Below the pieces are notes generated by a model that saw nothing but the letters and a program-made list of their open reading frames with translations, did not search any database and had not been told where the DNA came from. DNA of 64,000 bases from UBA10677 sp045532295 (lineage in GTDB: Bacteria; Bacillota; Clostridia; Christensenellales; Pumilibacteraceae): assembly GCA_045532295.1 (NCBI GenBank), contig JAZSFP010000004.1:69161-133160 (forward strand). Reading direction: 5' to 3'. Shown here piece by piece: positions 17,532 through 26,267 of the stretch (positions within the stretch are counted from its first letter, which is position 1; each line of letters opens with the position of its first letter). Made by a program: the position numbers and the translations under genes.

Positions 17532-18083
17532 CTAAAGCGACTTGTTAGTTAGTTCTCCGCCGTCGAGCCAAGTGATAACCTCGTCTGACGCCTTATCGAA
17601 AGCCTCCGAAAAAGCAGGGCGTTCGTTTTTAGGAATATCCATTAAAACGAAGTCGACGAGAGGAATAAGCGTAGGTTTTGGACCGATACCGATACGAACG
17701 CGCGCAAAGTCCGTCGAGCCTATTTTCTCAACGATATTGCGCATACCGTTATGCGTGCCGGCGCTACCTTTAAGCCTAACTCTAACGCTCGCCCTCTCGA
17801 TATCGAGGTCGTCGAAAAGTACGACTAAATCGGTGGGGGACGCTTTATACTTACCTAAGAGTTGCTTAACGGCAACGCCCGAAAGGTTCATATAGGTAAG
17901 GGGTTTAGCGAGGATAATCTTCTCGCCGTTACGATAGCCCTCGGCAACGAGCGAATCGCACTCTTTTTTACTGAACTTAAAATTCAGTTTTTCCGCAATG
18001 CGCTCAACGGCTAAAAAGCCCATATTGTGAAAAGTATGGGCGTATTTGTCTCCGTAATTGCCAAGACCTACTACGATTTTCAT
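17532..18083 (-). CDS. pth: Peptidyl-tRNA hydrolase
   Basis: 183 aa, standard length. The motif GLGNYGDKYAHTFHNMGF carries the catalytic His (HNMGF) and the Asn near residue 8. Further conserved blocks are KPLTYMNLSG, VLFDDLD and GSAGTHNGMRNI. It recycles peptidyl-tRNAs released from ribosomes. Its ATG overlaps the stop of the DUF1858 gene by one base (TAATG), so the two are translationally coupled. Confidence 0.96.
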   Translation of the reverse strand: MKIVVGLGNYGDKYAHTFHNMGFLAVERIAEKLNFKFSKKECDSLVAEGYRNGEKIILAKPLTYMNLSGVAVKQLLGKYKASPTDLVVLFDDLDIERASVRVRLKGSAGTHNGMRNIVEKIGSTDFARVRIGIGPKPTLIPLVDFVLMDIPKNERPAFSEAFDKASDEVITWLDGGELTNKSL

Positions 18084-18286
18084 TACTGAGCGTCGTTGAA
18101 CTCGTTGAGTTTTTTGAGCATTTCCTCAACCGAAACGCCGTGAACCTGAGCCGCCTGCTCAACGGTTTCGCCTCTCGAGATGGGGCAACCAAGACAGTGC
18201 ATACCGAATTCTTTAAATACGGGCGCAATGTCGGGGTTGATTTGAAGTACCTCGTAAATGGTCATATCTTTCGTGATATCGTTCAT
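18083..18286 (-). CDS. DUF1858 domain protein
   Basis: 67 aa from MNDITKDMTIYEVLQ at 18286 (GGAGG eight bases upstream; an in-frame TTG overlaps that site). It carries the hallmark HCLGCPISRGETVEQAA, a CxxC pair in a small helical DUF1858 domain found alone or next to Fe-S and hybrid-cluster proteins. A redox or metal role is likely but unproven. It is the first gene of a two-gene unit with pth. Confidence 0.88.
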   Translation of the reverse strand: MNDITKDMTIYEVLQINPDIAPVFKEFGMHCLGCPISRGETVEQAAQVHGVSVEEMLKKLNEFNDAQ

Positions 18287-18319
18287 AGTTTTTGCCTCCA
18301 AAGTTTATTTTCACGCTAT

Positions 18320-18348
18320 ATTATACTCCCCAAACCCCTTTTTGTCAA
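18320..18348 (-). promoter_or_regulatory. Promoter of DUF1858-pth
   Basis: TTGACA (18343-18348), 17-base spacer, TATAAT (18320-18325) on the minus strand. Confidence 0.85.
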
Positions 18349-18419
18349 CCTTATTTTAAGCATAATCGCCCTTTAACCGTAATATAATGTACCGTATTCT
18401 TTCGTTTAAGGAGTTTTTT

Positions 18420-19160
18420 ATGCAAAAATTTAGCGAACTTATCGGCAAAAAAGTGCTCTCGCTCTACGAGTCAAGGGAAGAGGGCGCAATCGTTGGGTGT
18501 CTTTTATCCCCAAAACTTGACAAAATAGCCTACTTTGAAGTGGCTAACGAGGAGGGCTCGCTCTTCTTTGCTCCCTCGTCGCTCTTCGCTCTTTCTGAGT
18601 GCGCCGTCATTAAAAACAGCAGTATGCTCTTTACTCGCGCCTCGCTAACTAAAGAGAGCGCGCCCTGTCCAGTCAATTTCCCCGCTTTCTCCCCTCTTGG
18701 CAAAAGTTTAGGCGTAGTTACCGACCTTTATATCGAAAACGCCGAAGTAACCTCTATCGAACTTGGCGAGCGTCAGTTCCCGCCCTCTTCTCTCGTGCGC
18801 CGTGGCGAAGAAATCCTCTTCTTTAGCGAGGACGGAAAAAAAGTCAAACTCACTCCGCCCGTAAGCGCGCCTAAAGCCCCTATCCCTGCGCCCTCGCCCT
18901 CAGCCCCCGTAGTTAACGCAATGCCCGTAGTAGAGAGCGAAAGCCCCGAGCGCGAGGTTTTCGTACCCGTCCGCCTTTCTAAACCCGACGGCGAAAGCAA
19001 GAGCGGTTTTGACTTTCTCTTAGGTAAGACGGTAAACGCCGATATTTTAAGTGGCGACGGCTCGCCCATCGCCCTTAGCGGTCAAACGATAGACGAAAAT
19101 ATTCTCTCCGCCGTATCCAAAGAGGGCAAACTCGTCCTCCTCGCCCTCTACTCAAATTAA
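18420..19160 (+). CDS. PRC-barrel-like protein with Pro/Ala-rich linker
   Basis: 246 aa from MQKFSELIGKKVLSLYES at 18420 (AAGGAG six bases upstream; an upstream in-frame ATG lacks a site). Residues 1-75 and 85-145 look like two PRC-barrel units (LIGKKVLSLYES ... IVGCLLSP; SPLGKSLGVVTDLYIEN). A Pro/Ala linker (APKAPIPAPSPSAPVV) follows, then a third short unit LLGKTVNADILSGDGSPI. PRC-barrels of this kind occur in sporulation (YlmC/YmxH-like) and RNA-processing proteins. No membrane segment. The precise role is unknown. Confidence 0.65.
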   Translation: MQKFSELIGKKVLSLYESREEGAIVGCLLSPKLDKIAYFEVANEEGSLFFAPSSLFALSECAVIKNSSMLFTRASLTKESAPCPVNFPAFSPLGKSLGVVTDLYIENAEVTSIELGERQFPPSSLVRRGEEILFFSEDGKKVKLTPPVSAPKAPIPAPSPSAPVVNAMPVVESESPEREVFVPVRLSKPDGESKSGFDFLLGKTVNADILSGDGSPIALSGQTIDENILSAVSKEGKLVLLALYSN

Positions 19161-19636
19161 CGCTCGCCGTATTAGATACACTCCACTCGCACCCACGGGG
19201 TGTTTACTGTCGCGCCGTAGGAAAACGAGAACACGAGCAGTCGTTCCGCGTACCACCTTAGGTCGTGTCTTTCTGGAGCGAAATGCAATGGAGCGCGGTC
19301 GTAAGACCAAGGGCGCTTGCGCCTGCCTAGAAACTCTCAAGCCTATGTAACCATTAACCCTTGGTCGCCCTTCCCCGAGCGCAAGCGAGAAGTCGCCCCC
19401 ACTCGCAGTGGGTGTCTTTCTGGAGCGTACCCCTCCTCTTAGGTCGTGTCATTCTGGAGCGTAGCGATAGAATCTCCCCAGTCTATACTACCCTTTTTTA
19501 GCGGTCGGAGTTCCTATCGTTTCGCCTACGGCTCACTCCAGGAAGACACACGCAAAGCGTGTGATTACAGTATATAAACAACGCGTACCGTCTTGGCAGT
19601 GGGACACTTTCGCGCTTTTCTGCATACATAAGGAGT
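19161..19636. repeat. Intergenic mosaic repeat block R4
   Basis: 475 bases without a gene. It contains a near-identical copy of the 63-base Fic-flanking segment (from about 19188), CCCTTCCCCGAGCGCAAGCG and CCCACTCGCAGTGGG words, and a full foldback unit at 19441-19570 of the same type as 17371. It runs up to the murC start. Confidence 0.85.
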
Positions 19637-20875
19637 ATGAAAGTGCATTTTGTTGGCGCGAGTGGTGTTAGTATGCGAAGGCTTATGGAACTGACGGCAA
19701 AACTCGGGCATACGGTTAGTGGGTCGGACGAGAAGACGGGCGGACACAGAGAAGAGAATATCGAGGGGGCTAACCTCGTCGTGTACTCGTCAGCGGTAAA
19801 CAAAGACAATATTGAACTAAAGCGCGCAAGAGCGAAAAATATTCCCCTCCTCTCTCGAGCGGAATATCTTGGCGCGGTCGCGAGCGCGCATAAGGCGGTG
19901 GTCGCAATTTCGGGAACGCACGGCAAGACTACGACCACGGCAATGACGGCGGAGTGTTTAAGGGATTTTTCGCCCACGCTACATATCGGCGCGAACTACG
20001 ATTTTCCCGAGGGCGAGAGCGGACTTTTCATAACGGAGGCGTGCGAATATCAGCGCAGTTTTTTAGCCTTAAAGCCCACGCTATCGGTAATACTGAACGC
20101 AGAACTCGAGCATATCGACTGCTATAAAACGGAAGAAGAAGTTTTAGAGGCTTTCTCGCTTTTCGCTAAAAACTCCGCGCGCGTAATCTTTAACGGCGAC
20201 GATGAAAAACTCCGCTCGCTCAATTTTGGTAACGGCGTTAGTTTCGGCTTTTGTGAGCATAACTTTTTTAGAGCGGTAAACCCGATAAAAACTGGCGACG
20301 GACTTACTTTTTCGCTCGTTATAGATAAAGTTTGCTACGGGGATATAACGCTAAAAGTTAAGGGCAAGCACAATATCCTTAACGCCCTCGCCTCTATCGC
20401 CGTTGCCTTTACTTTGGGCGTTCCGGTATCAAAAATCGCTATACGGTTATTAAATTTTCGTTCCGTCGAGCGTAGAGCGGAGTTTTTAACCACTAAAGCG
20501 GGCGTAGAGTTTTACTCCGATTACGCCCACCACCCAAGCGAAATTAACGCGCTCTATTCCGCGCTCTATAAAGAGAAGACGCTCGCCGTTTTTCAGCCTC
20601 ACACTTTCTCTCGGCTCGAGCGGTTTTTAGAGGATTTTGCCTCTTCTCTTAAGCGGTTCGACTGCGTACTTTTAGCCCCCGTTTTTAAGGCAAGAGAAAG
20701 CGAGGGCGCGGTAAGTTCTCACTCGCTGTCAAAGTTAATTAAAAATAGCGTTTGCTTTGACGATAGCGTTTCACTTTTCGACTATTTAGAGAAAATCTAC
20801 CAAAATTTTAATAGAGTAATTTTCATCGGTGCAGGCGATATCGACGATAAAGGCAGAGCGTATCTTAAAAACTAA
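19637..20875 (+). CDS. murC: UDP-N-acetylmuramate-L-alanine ligase
   Basis: 412 aa, shorter than the usual ~455. The N-terminal HFVGASGVSM corresponds to the MurC HFIGIGGxGM motif, the ATP loop is GTHGKTTTT, and the C-terminal domain has DYAHHPSEI and FQPHTFSR, diagnostic of MurC. It adds L-Ala to UDP-MurNAc in the cytoplasm. AAGGAG is only one base from the ATG at 19637, but seven bases from an in-frame GTG at 19643, so translation probably starts at the GTG (two residues shorter). Confidence 0.92.
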   Translation: MKVHFVGASGVSMRRLMELTAKLGHTVSGSDEKTGGHREENIEGANLVVYSSAVNKDNIELKRARAKNIPLLSRAEYLGAVASAHKAVVAISGTHGKTTTTAMTAECLRDFSPTLHIGANYDFPEGESGLFITEACEYQRSFLALKPTLSVILNAELEHIDCYKTEEEVLEAFSLFAKNSARVIFNGDDEKLRSLNFGNGVSFGFCEHNFFRAVNPIKTGDGLTFSLVIDKVCYGDITLKVKGKHNILNALASIAVAFTLGVPVSKIAIRLLNFRSVERRAEFLTTKAGVEFYSDYAHHPSEINALYSALYKEKTLAVFQPHTFSRLERFLEDFASSLKRFDCVLLAPVFKARESEGAVSSHSLSKLIKNSVCFDDSVSLFDYLEKIYQNFNRVIFIGAGDIDDKGRAYLKN

Positions 20876-20879
20876 CGCT

Positions 20880-21010
20880 TATACGCGGAAAAGGTGCTTA
20901 CGAACCAACTTCCGCCTCGGCGCGAGAAGTCGCCCCCACGCGCCGTGGGTGTCCTTAGCCGAGCGTAGCGAGAAGTCACTCCCGTTTGCAACGGGCGTCG
21001 TGGGTATTTT
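20880..21010. repeat. Short repeat block R5 between murC and hisK
   Basis: Carries CTTCCGCCTCGGCGCGAGAA, a CCCACGCGCCGTGGG palindrome and CCCGTTTGCAACGGG, all words shared with the other intergenic blocks. No gene. Confidence 0.7.
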
Positions 21011-21040
21011 TATATCTCGTATTTTTCTTTAGTAATTTAC

Positions 21041-21069
21041 TTGACTTACGGCAATAAAAGTGCTACAAT
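21041..21069 (+). promoter_or_regulatory. Promoter of hisK-eutH, placed for a leaderless mRNA
   Basis: TTGACT (21041-21046), 17-base spacer, TACAAT (21064-21069). The ATG at 21076 is where the first transcribed base is expected. No ribosome-binding site exists between them. Confidence 0.8.
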
Positions 21070-21075
21070 GACGCA

Positions 21076-21897
21076 ATGAACGATTATCTTCAAAACTTAC
21101 ATACCCATTGCGCGTTCGACGACGGCAAGGACGAAATGGAAAAAGTCGTACAAAAGGCGATAGCGTTAGGCTTTCACTCGCTCGGTTTTTCCTGCCACTC
21201 ACCTATGGCTCACTCAAAGGAAGTGTTCCTTACGGACGAGAAAATCGTCGAATATTTCAAAACGCTCGACCTCCTCAAACGAAAGTACGAGGGGGCAATT
21301 ACCCTTTATAGAGGTATAGAGCGCGATTGCTGTTCGCTTAAAACGGACTACTCGCCCTACGACTTCGTAATCGGCACGGTGCATTACTTCAACCTAAACG
21401 GCGAAATGGTGGGCTTTGATAGAAACGCGCAAACGGTCAGAGCGGTCATTGATAAATACTTCGAGGGCGACGGCTTAAAGTACGCAAAGGCCTACTACGA
21501 GGCTATGGCGAAAATGCCCACGCTCGAGCGCACGGATATCGTAGGACACTTCGACCTTATAGCAAAGCACAGCGAAAGCGAACGCTTTTTCGACGAAGAA
21601 AGCGCGCAATACCGCCGTTACGCGATAGACGCTATCGACTGCATTATGAAAACGGTGTGCGTTTTTGAAGTCAATACGGGCGCAATGGCAAGGGGCTACC
21701 GCACCACGCCTTACCCCGCGCCCTTTATAATGCGCGCCCTTAAAAACCGCAAGGCGCGATTGATAATCTCGTCCGACTGCCACGACGCTGAAAAACTCAA
21801 TTACGGCTTTTCCGACGCGCTCAAATATCTCGAAAGTTTTGGTTTTAAGGAAGTATATTACTTTAAGAACGGTCAGTTCGAAGGAGCAAAACTATGA
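21076..21897 (+). CDS. hisK: PHP-family histidinol-phosphatase
   Basis: 273 aa. Metal ligands of the PHP fold are visible: HTHCAFDDG (N-terminal HxH), SCHSP, the ERD of YRGIERD, GTVHY, GHFDLIAK and the C-terminal SSDCHD. This is the HisJ/HisK branch, which removes phosphate from L-histidinol phosphate in histidine synthesis. No other his gene is in the window. Four bases overlap with eutH downstream. The start lacks a Shine-Dalgarno site and sits at the expected transcription start. Confidence 0.85.
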   Translation: MNDYLQNLHTHCAFDDGKDEMEKVVQKAIALGFHSLGFSCHSPMAHSKEVFLTDEKIVEYFKTLDLLKRKYEGAITLYRGIERDCCSLKTDYSPYDFVIGTVHYFNLNGEMVGFDRNAQTVRAVIDKYFEGDGLKYAKAYYEAMAKMPTLERTDIVGHFDLIAKHSESERFFDEESAQYRRYAIDAIDCIMKTVCVFEVNTGAMARGYRTTPYPAPFIMRALKNRKARLIISSDCHDAEKLNYGFSDALKYLESFGFKEVYYFKNGQFEGAKL

Positions 21898-23039
21898 GCG
21901 TTATAACCTTTATTATGGCAATCTTTATGCTCCTGGGCGCAATCGACCGCATCTTTGGAAACAAACTGGGCTTGGGCGCGGAGTTCGAGCGAGGCGCAAC
22001 CTTTTTCTCGGCAGTAATCGTCAACTGCATAGGTATGATAATCCTCGCGCCCCTCTTTTCCTACCTTCTAACCCCCGTCCTCTCGCTTATGACGGGTATG
22101 CTCGACCCCTCCACTTTCGTGGGTATGCTCCTTGCCAACGATATGGGCGGAGCGCCACTTTCCACGGAACTTGCAAACAACGAACTCGTTGGAAAATACA
22201 ACGGGCTTATAGTGTCCTCAATGCTGGGCGCAACCGTTTCTTACTCTATCCCCTACTCGCTCGGCGTAGTCAAAAAGGACAAGCACGACGACCTACTCCT
22301 CGGTATGCTTTACGGAATAGTTACCGTCCCCGTAGGCGCGCTCGTGGGCGGACTAATCCTCGGCGTTCCCTTCCTTTTGTTGCTCGTAAACCTTATCCCC
22401 CTCGTCCTCATTACCGTTCTAATCGTTATCGGGCTTAAAAAAAGCCCCGCCGTTTGCACCAAAATCTTCAAAGTCCTCGGCGTTATTATGAAAATCCTCA
22501 TTACCTGCGGTCTTGCGCTCGGCGTGTTCGATTTCTTAACGGGCATTAAACTCGTAACCCCTATCGGCGATTTTTCAGAGGCGGTTTGGGTAGCGATAGA
22601 CGCAGGTTGCGTCATTATGGGCGCGCTCCCTCTTATCCACGCTATAACCAAAATCCTCAATAAACCCCTCTGCGCGCTCGGTAAACTTATGGGCGTCAAC
22701 CCCACCTCTACCGTAGGTCTGTTCTCAACGCTTATAAGCAATACCACCACTTACAGTATTATGGACAATATGGACAGGCGCGGTACTATCGTAAACTCCG
22801 CTTTCGCAGTGTCGGGCGCGTTCGTCTTTGCCAGTCATCTCGCTTTCACTATCGCCTTTAGCCCAGATTGCTTGCTCGCCGTCGTCGTCGCTAAACTCAC
22901 CGCCGGCGTCTTGGCGATAATTCTTTCCCTTATCCTAACGAAGAATATCAAAAACGAACAACCTCAACCGCAAGAACCAACCGCGGAAGAACAACATCAA
23001 CCGCAAGAACCCACCGCGGAAGAACCCGTAAAAGAGTAA
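21894..23039 (+). CDS. eutH: EutH-family ethanolamine permease
   Basis: 381 aa, about ten hydrophobic segments. Family blocks include FMLLGAIDRIFGNKLGLG, the LANDMGGAPLSTELA stretch with its conserved Asp-Met-Gly-Gly, and TTTYSIMDNMDRRG. EutH brings ethanolamine across the membrane. The C-terminus carries two copies of a PQEPTAEE repeat, a charged tail not typical of the family. No ammonia-lyase or shell genes are nearby, so it acts alone or with genes elsewhere. AAGGAG is seven bases upstream, inside hisK. Confidence 0.88.
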   Translation: MSVITFIMAIFMLLGAIDRIFGNKLGLGAEFERGATFFSAVIVNCIGMIILAPLFSYLLTPVLSLMTGMLDPSTFVGMLLANDMGGAPLSTELANNELVGKYNGLIVSSMLGATVSYSIPYSLGVVKKDKHDDLLLGMLYGIVTVPVGALVGGLILGVPFLLLLVNLIPLVLITVLIVIGLKKSPAVCTKIFKVLGVIMKILITCGLALGVFDFLTGIKLVTPIGDFSEAVWVAIDAGCVIMGALPLIHAITKILNKPLCALGKLMGVNPTSTVGLFSTLISNTTTYSIMDNMDRRGTIVNSAFAVSGAFVFASHLAFTIAFSPDCLLAVVVAKLTAGVLAIILSLILTKNIKNEQPQPQEPTAEEQHQPQEPTAEEPVKE

Positions 23040-23042
23040 ACG

Positions 23043-23080
23043 AAAACCACTACCTTTCAAAACGAGGTGGTGGTTTTTCT
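23043..23080 (+). terminator. Terminator of hisK-eutH
   Basis: 13-bp stem AAAACCACTACCT / AGGTGGTGGTTTT with one G-T pair (23043-23055 with 23065-23077), followed by TTTTTCT. Confidence 0.85.
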
Positions 23081-23087
23081 CACTCGC

Positions 23088-23561
23088 CATATTAGATACA
23101 CTCCACTCGGCTACGCCTCGGTCGGTATGACTCACTGCCGTGCACCCACGGGGTGTTTACCGTCGCGCCGTAGTGAAACGAGAACATAAGCGGTAAGTCC
23201 GCGTATACGCTTGGTCGTGTCTTTCTGGAGCGGAACGAAGTGGAGCGATAGAATCTCCCCAGTCTATACTACCATTTTCTAAGGTCGGAGTTCCTATCGT
23301 TTCGCTAACGCTACGCTCCAGGAAGACACACGCAAAGCGTGTGATTACAGTACCTCTTAGGTCGTGTCCTTAGCCGAGGAGCATAGCGACGAACGCCACG
23401 AGCCAACGGCGAGTATTCTGGAGCGAAGTGATAGAATCTCCCCAGCATATACTCCCATTAACCCTTGGTCGTCATACCGAGCGTAGCGAGAATTCGTCCC
23501 CACTCGCAGTGGGTCGACCTTCCCCGAGCGCAAGCGAGAAGTCACTCCCGTTTGCAACGGG
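23088..23561. repeat. Intergenic mosaic repeat block R6
   Basis: About 470 bases without a gene. It holds CACCCACGGGGTGTTTACCG, the foldback unit at 23212-23350, a run of GAGCATAGCGACGAACGCCA-type words, and the CCCACTCGCAGTGGG and CCCGTTTGCAACGGG palindromes, ending at the CDF stop. Confidence 0.85.
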
Positions 23562-24689
23562 TTATAAGGTTTGGTGTTCGATAGTAATAACGGGGAAGAA
23601 CTTTCCGTCCATTTTGCTCACTTCTTCCACTACTTTTTGCTCGATTTCCTCTTTTTTTATCGAGCAGTCGTAGGGGACTGCAATATCGAAAATAAGGTTC
23701 GTCCTCGTCGGACCTTTCACCATCCTAAAGTCGTGGGCGGAGAACCGCTCGTCGATATTTTTAACGAGCGCAAAAATCCTCTCGCGCATTGCGTTTACCT
23801 CGGGGTTGTCAATCTCGATAGGGTCGAGGTGTCCCGTAAGAATAACGCTGGTGTTCTCTAAAAACTCACGCTCGATTTCGTCGACGAGTTCGTGCGAAGT
23901 CATCACGTCCACTCTTGCGTCAAGTTCGATATGCACCGAGGCAAAATACTTATTCGGTCCGTACGAATACACCCAAAGGTCGTGAATACCCAAAACCTCG
24001 CTATGAGCGAGTATGCGCTTTTTAATGTCCTCGCGCATTTCGGCGGTAGGCGCTTGACCGATAAGTTTACTAAACGCCTCGCCTAAAACCTTTATTCCGC
24101 TGTAACCGATAAAGAGCGCAATCAAAATGCCCGCGTATCCGTCGAGGTTAAAGGCAGTAAAATGCCCAACGATAACGGAAACAAGCACTAACGCGGTCGC
24201 AAAACAGTCGGATACGCTATCCACCGCCGTCGCTTTAAGCACGTCGGAGTCTATGCGCTTTGCTACCGCCCTATTGTAGAAGAACAGGGCAAGTTTAACC
24301 ACGATAGAAAACGCAAGAACGACGAGCATAGGAATAGAAAACTGCGCCACGCCCCCTGCGATAATCTTGTTAATTGACTCGTGCAGAAGTTCAAAGGCTA
24401 CGACTAAAATCAAAAACGCAACCGCCATCGAGGTTATGTACTCAATGCGCTCGTGCCCAAAGGGGTGCTCCTCGTCCGCAGGCTTTGAGGAAAGGCGAAA
24501 GGATATATACGCCACTAAACTACTCACGCTGTCGGAAAGGTTGTTAAGCCCGTCCGCAATAATGGACACCATACCGCTTAAAATGCCCACTACTATTTTG
24601 CTAACGGCAAGAAAAATATTCGCTATAATTCCTATAACGCTCGCCCTCTTGCCTATTTTTTCACGCTCAACTGTATCAATTTTTTGCAT
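23562..24689 (-). CDS. Cation diffusion facilitator (CDF) metal exporter
   Basis: 375 aa. Six membrane segments are expected, with the metal-site motif DGLNNLSDSVSS and the HPFGHERIEY segment in the intracellular loop. The C-terminal ~90 residues are the cytoplasmic dimerisation domain (AEMREDIKKRILAHSEVLGI). Members exchange Zn2+, Mn2+ or Fe2+ for protons; which metal cannot be told. AAGGAG is six bases upstream. It follows the acetyltransferase gene by 17 bases and is probably cotranscribed. Confidence 0.92.
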   Translation of the reverse strand: MQKIDTVEREKIGKRASVIGIIANIFLAVSKIVVGILSGMVSIIADGLNNLSDSVSSLVAYISFRLSSKPADEEHPFGHERIEYITSMAVAFLILVVAFELLHESINKIIAGGVAQFSIPMLVVLAFSIVVKLALFFYNRAVAKRIDSDVLKATAVDSVSDCFATALVLVSVIVGHFTAFNLDGYAGILIALFIGYSGIKVLGEAFSKLIGQAPTAEMREDIKKRILAHSEVLGIHDLWVYSYGPNKYFASVHIELDARVDVMTSHELVDEIEREFLENTSVILTGHLDPIEIDNPEVNAMRERIFALVKNIDERFSAHDFRMVKGPTRTNLIFDIAVPYDCSIKKEEIEQKVVEEVSKMDGKFFPVITIEHQTL

Positions 24690-24706
24690 ACGGTACTCCT
24701 TTTTCG

Positions 24707-25345
24707 TTACCAGTCGATATTTTTATCGTTTTTAAGAAACTCAATAAGTTCGCTATCAATCCGCTCGTCAGCAAAGAAGAACGGCTTATCCTCTTCCGTT
24801 ATTTTGCGAATAACCTTGCAAGGATTACCCACGGCAAGCGACCACTCGGGGATATCCTTTGAAACCACGCTACCTGCGCCTATTACACTGTTACTGCCCA
24901 CTTTTACACCGGGAAGAATAATCGCGTTCCCGCCTATCCAAACGTTATCGCCGATGATTACTTCCTTGCCGTACTCGTAACCCTTAGCGCGCAACGACGG
25001 GTGTAGCGTATGCCCTGCAGTGTAAATGGACACGCCCGGAGCAAGCATACAGTTGTCGCCCATTACCACGCGAGCGTTGTCAAGTATCGTGCAGTTGTAG
25101 TTTATGAAACAGTTACGCCCCACCTCGATATGCGAGCCGTAATCACAGTAAAAGGGCGGATTAACGAAAGTAGTCTCGTCGCTCTTGCCGAAAAGTTCGC
25201 CTATAATAGCGCGCACTCCGTCAAAGTCCGTAGTGTCAAAAGAGTTCAAACGCTGAAGAAGTCGCCTCGCCCTCTTCATCTCTTCCCACGCGCTCTCGTC
25301 CGCCAAGAACAATAATCCGCTATCCCTTCTCTCACTCTGGTTCAT
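24707..25345 (-). CDS. Maltose/galactoside O-acetyltransferase-type enzyme
   Basis: 212 aa, left-handed beta-helix family. The N-terminal Mac domain is about residues 15-65. Hexapeptide repeats follow (IIGDNVWIGGNAIILPGVKV), with the catalytic His in YTAGHTLHP and the C-terminal SVVSKDIPEWSLAVGNPCKV motif. It moves acetyl groups from acetyl-CoA to sugars in the cytoplasm. GGAGG is six bases upstream. Confidence 0.9.
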   Translation of the reverse strand: MNQSERRDSGLLFLADESAWEEMKRARRLLQRLNSFDTTDFDGVRAIIGELFGKSDETTFVNPPFYCDYGSHIEVGRNCFINYNCTILDNARVVMGDNCMLAPGVSIYTAGHTLHPSLRAKGYEYGKEVIIGDNVWIGGNAIILPGVKVGSNSVIGAGSVVSKDIPEWSLAVGNPCKVIRKITEEDKPFFFADERIDSELIEFLKNDKNIDW

Positions 25346-25366
25346 ACCCCACCTCCGCTCAATTTA

Positions 25367-25395
25367 ATTATACCACACTTTTTCGCGTTTGTAAA
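25367..25395 (-). promoter_or_regulatory. Promoter of the acetyltransferase-CDF unit
   Basis: TTTACA (25390-25395), 17-base spacer, TATAAT (25367-25372) on the minus strand. Confidence 0.75.
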
Positions 25396-25407
25396 TACTT
25401 TTTTCAC

Positions 25408-26178
25408 CTATAAATCTTCCGAAGTCAGTTTGTCAAAGTACGCGTTTATTCCCGACGGCGCAAAATTAGGGGGCGGTTTGACCTTCTCTTCCTTTTTCGC
25501 CCAGTCGAGTAGTAGCGCGTAATGGTTCTTGTAACTCTTTCCGCTCGTCTCCATATACACCGAAAGCCGTTCTATCTTCTGGATAAACGAAGTGGGGAAC
25601 TGCTCTTTCAATAAGCCGTACTCTTCCTCCGTGAGCGTCACGTTCTTGTACGAGCCAAAATATTTGTAAGTGGGTGTGGGCTCGCTCGCCTCTTCTTCCC
25701 TCGTCTCCGTTTCACTCGGCTCGCCTTCTCTACCCTCTCTTTCCCTATCCTTACCTATCCTATCCTTACCTATCCTATCCTGTGTTGACGGCTCGTCGCC
25801 GTCTCGTCCACAAACCCGTGACGAACTCGTTACGTTCTTGAGACGATATTCGTTGTTCTCGTCCACCTCAAGTTGCGCCTTCTCTTCCTTGAACTTCGTC
25901 TCTTTATACCCGTCCTTTCTAATATAATTATGCGTCTTCCAGTGCCTTATGACGAGCGCGCCCGAAGGGAATTCTATTATGTATCCACTCGCTATAAGTT
26001 CTTCCTTCTCCTTAATCGAGCCTCCGCAAGATTTCATTATCGAGCGCGGATTTCGTACGAACCCGTCGTCGTCCGCCCTCATCGCCAAGTGATAATAAAG
26101 TAATTGCGTAAGCCTTCTCAGTTCTAAAAATTCGTCGCTATCTATTACCGATAACGCAAACATCCTTCTTTCTGCCAT
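25408..26178 (-). CDS. Phage replisome-organizer-like protein
   Basis: 256 aa from MAERRMFALSVIDSD at 26178 (AAGGAG six bases upstream). Residues 1-100 (FLELRRLTQLLYYHLAMRAD ... SGYIIEFPSGALVIRHWKTH) match the N-terminal winged-helix region of phage and conjugative-element replication-initiation proteins. Residues about 125-160 are a low-complexity linker containing IGKD repeated in tandem and many Glu/Arg. The C-terminal ~80 residues form a small helical domain. Such proteins load helicase at phage origins. No other phage genes are next to it, so this is a remnant or a small integrated element. Confidence 0.7.
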   Translation of the reverse strand: MAERRMFALSVIDSDEFLELRRLTQLLYYHLAMRADDDGFVRNPRSIMKSCGGSIKEKEELIASGYIIEFPSGALVIRHWKTHNYIRKDGYKETKFKEEKAQLEVDENNEYRLKNVTSSSRVCGRDGDEPSTQDRIGKDRIGKDREREGREGEPSETETREEEASEPTPTYKYFGSYKNVTLTEEEYGLLKEQFPTSFIQKIERLSVYMETSGKSYKNHYALLLDWAKKEEKVKPPPNFAPSGINAYFDKLTSEDL

Positions 26179-26267
26179 ATTTCTCTCCTTCTTTGCAAAA
26201 GATAATGCGCCCCGAAAATGCTTTTCAGAGCGCACCACCACGCGCAAATTTTTATTTTGTTACCCTT

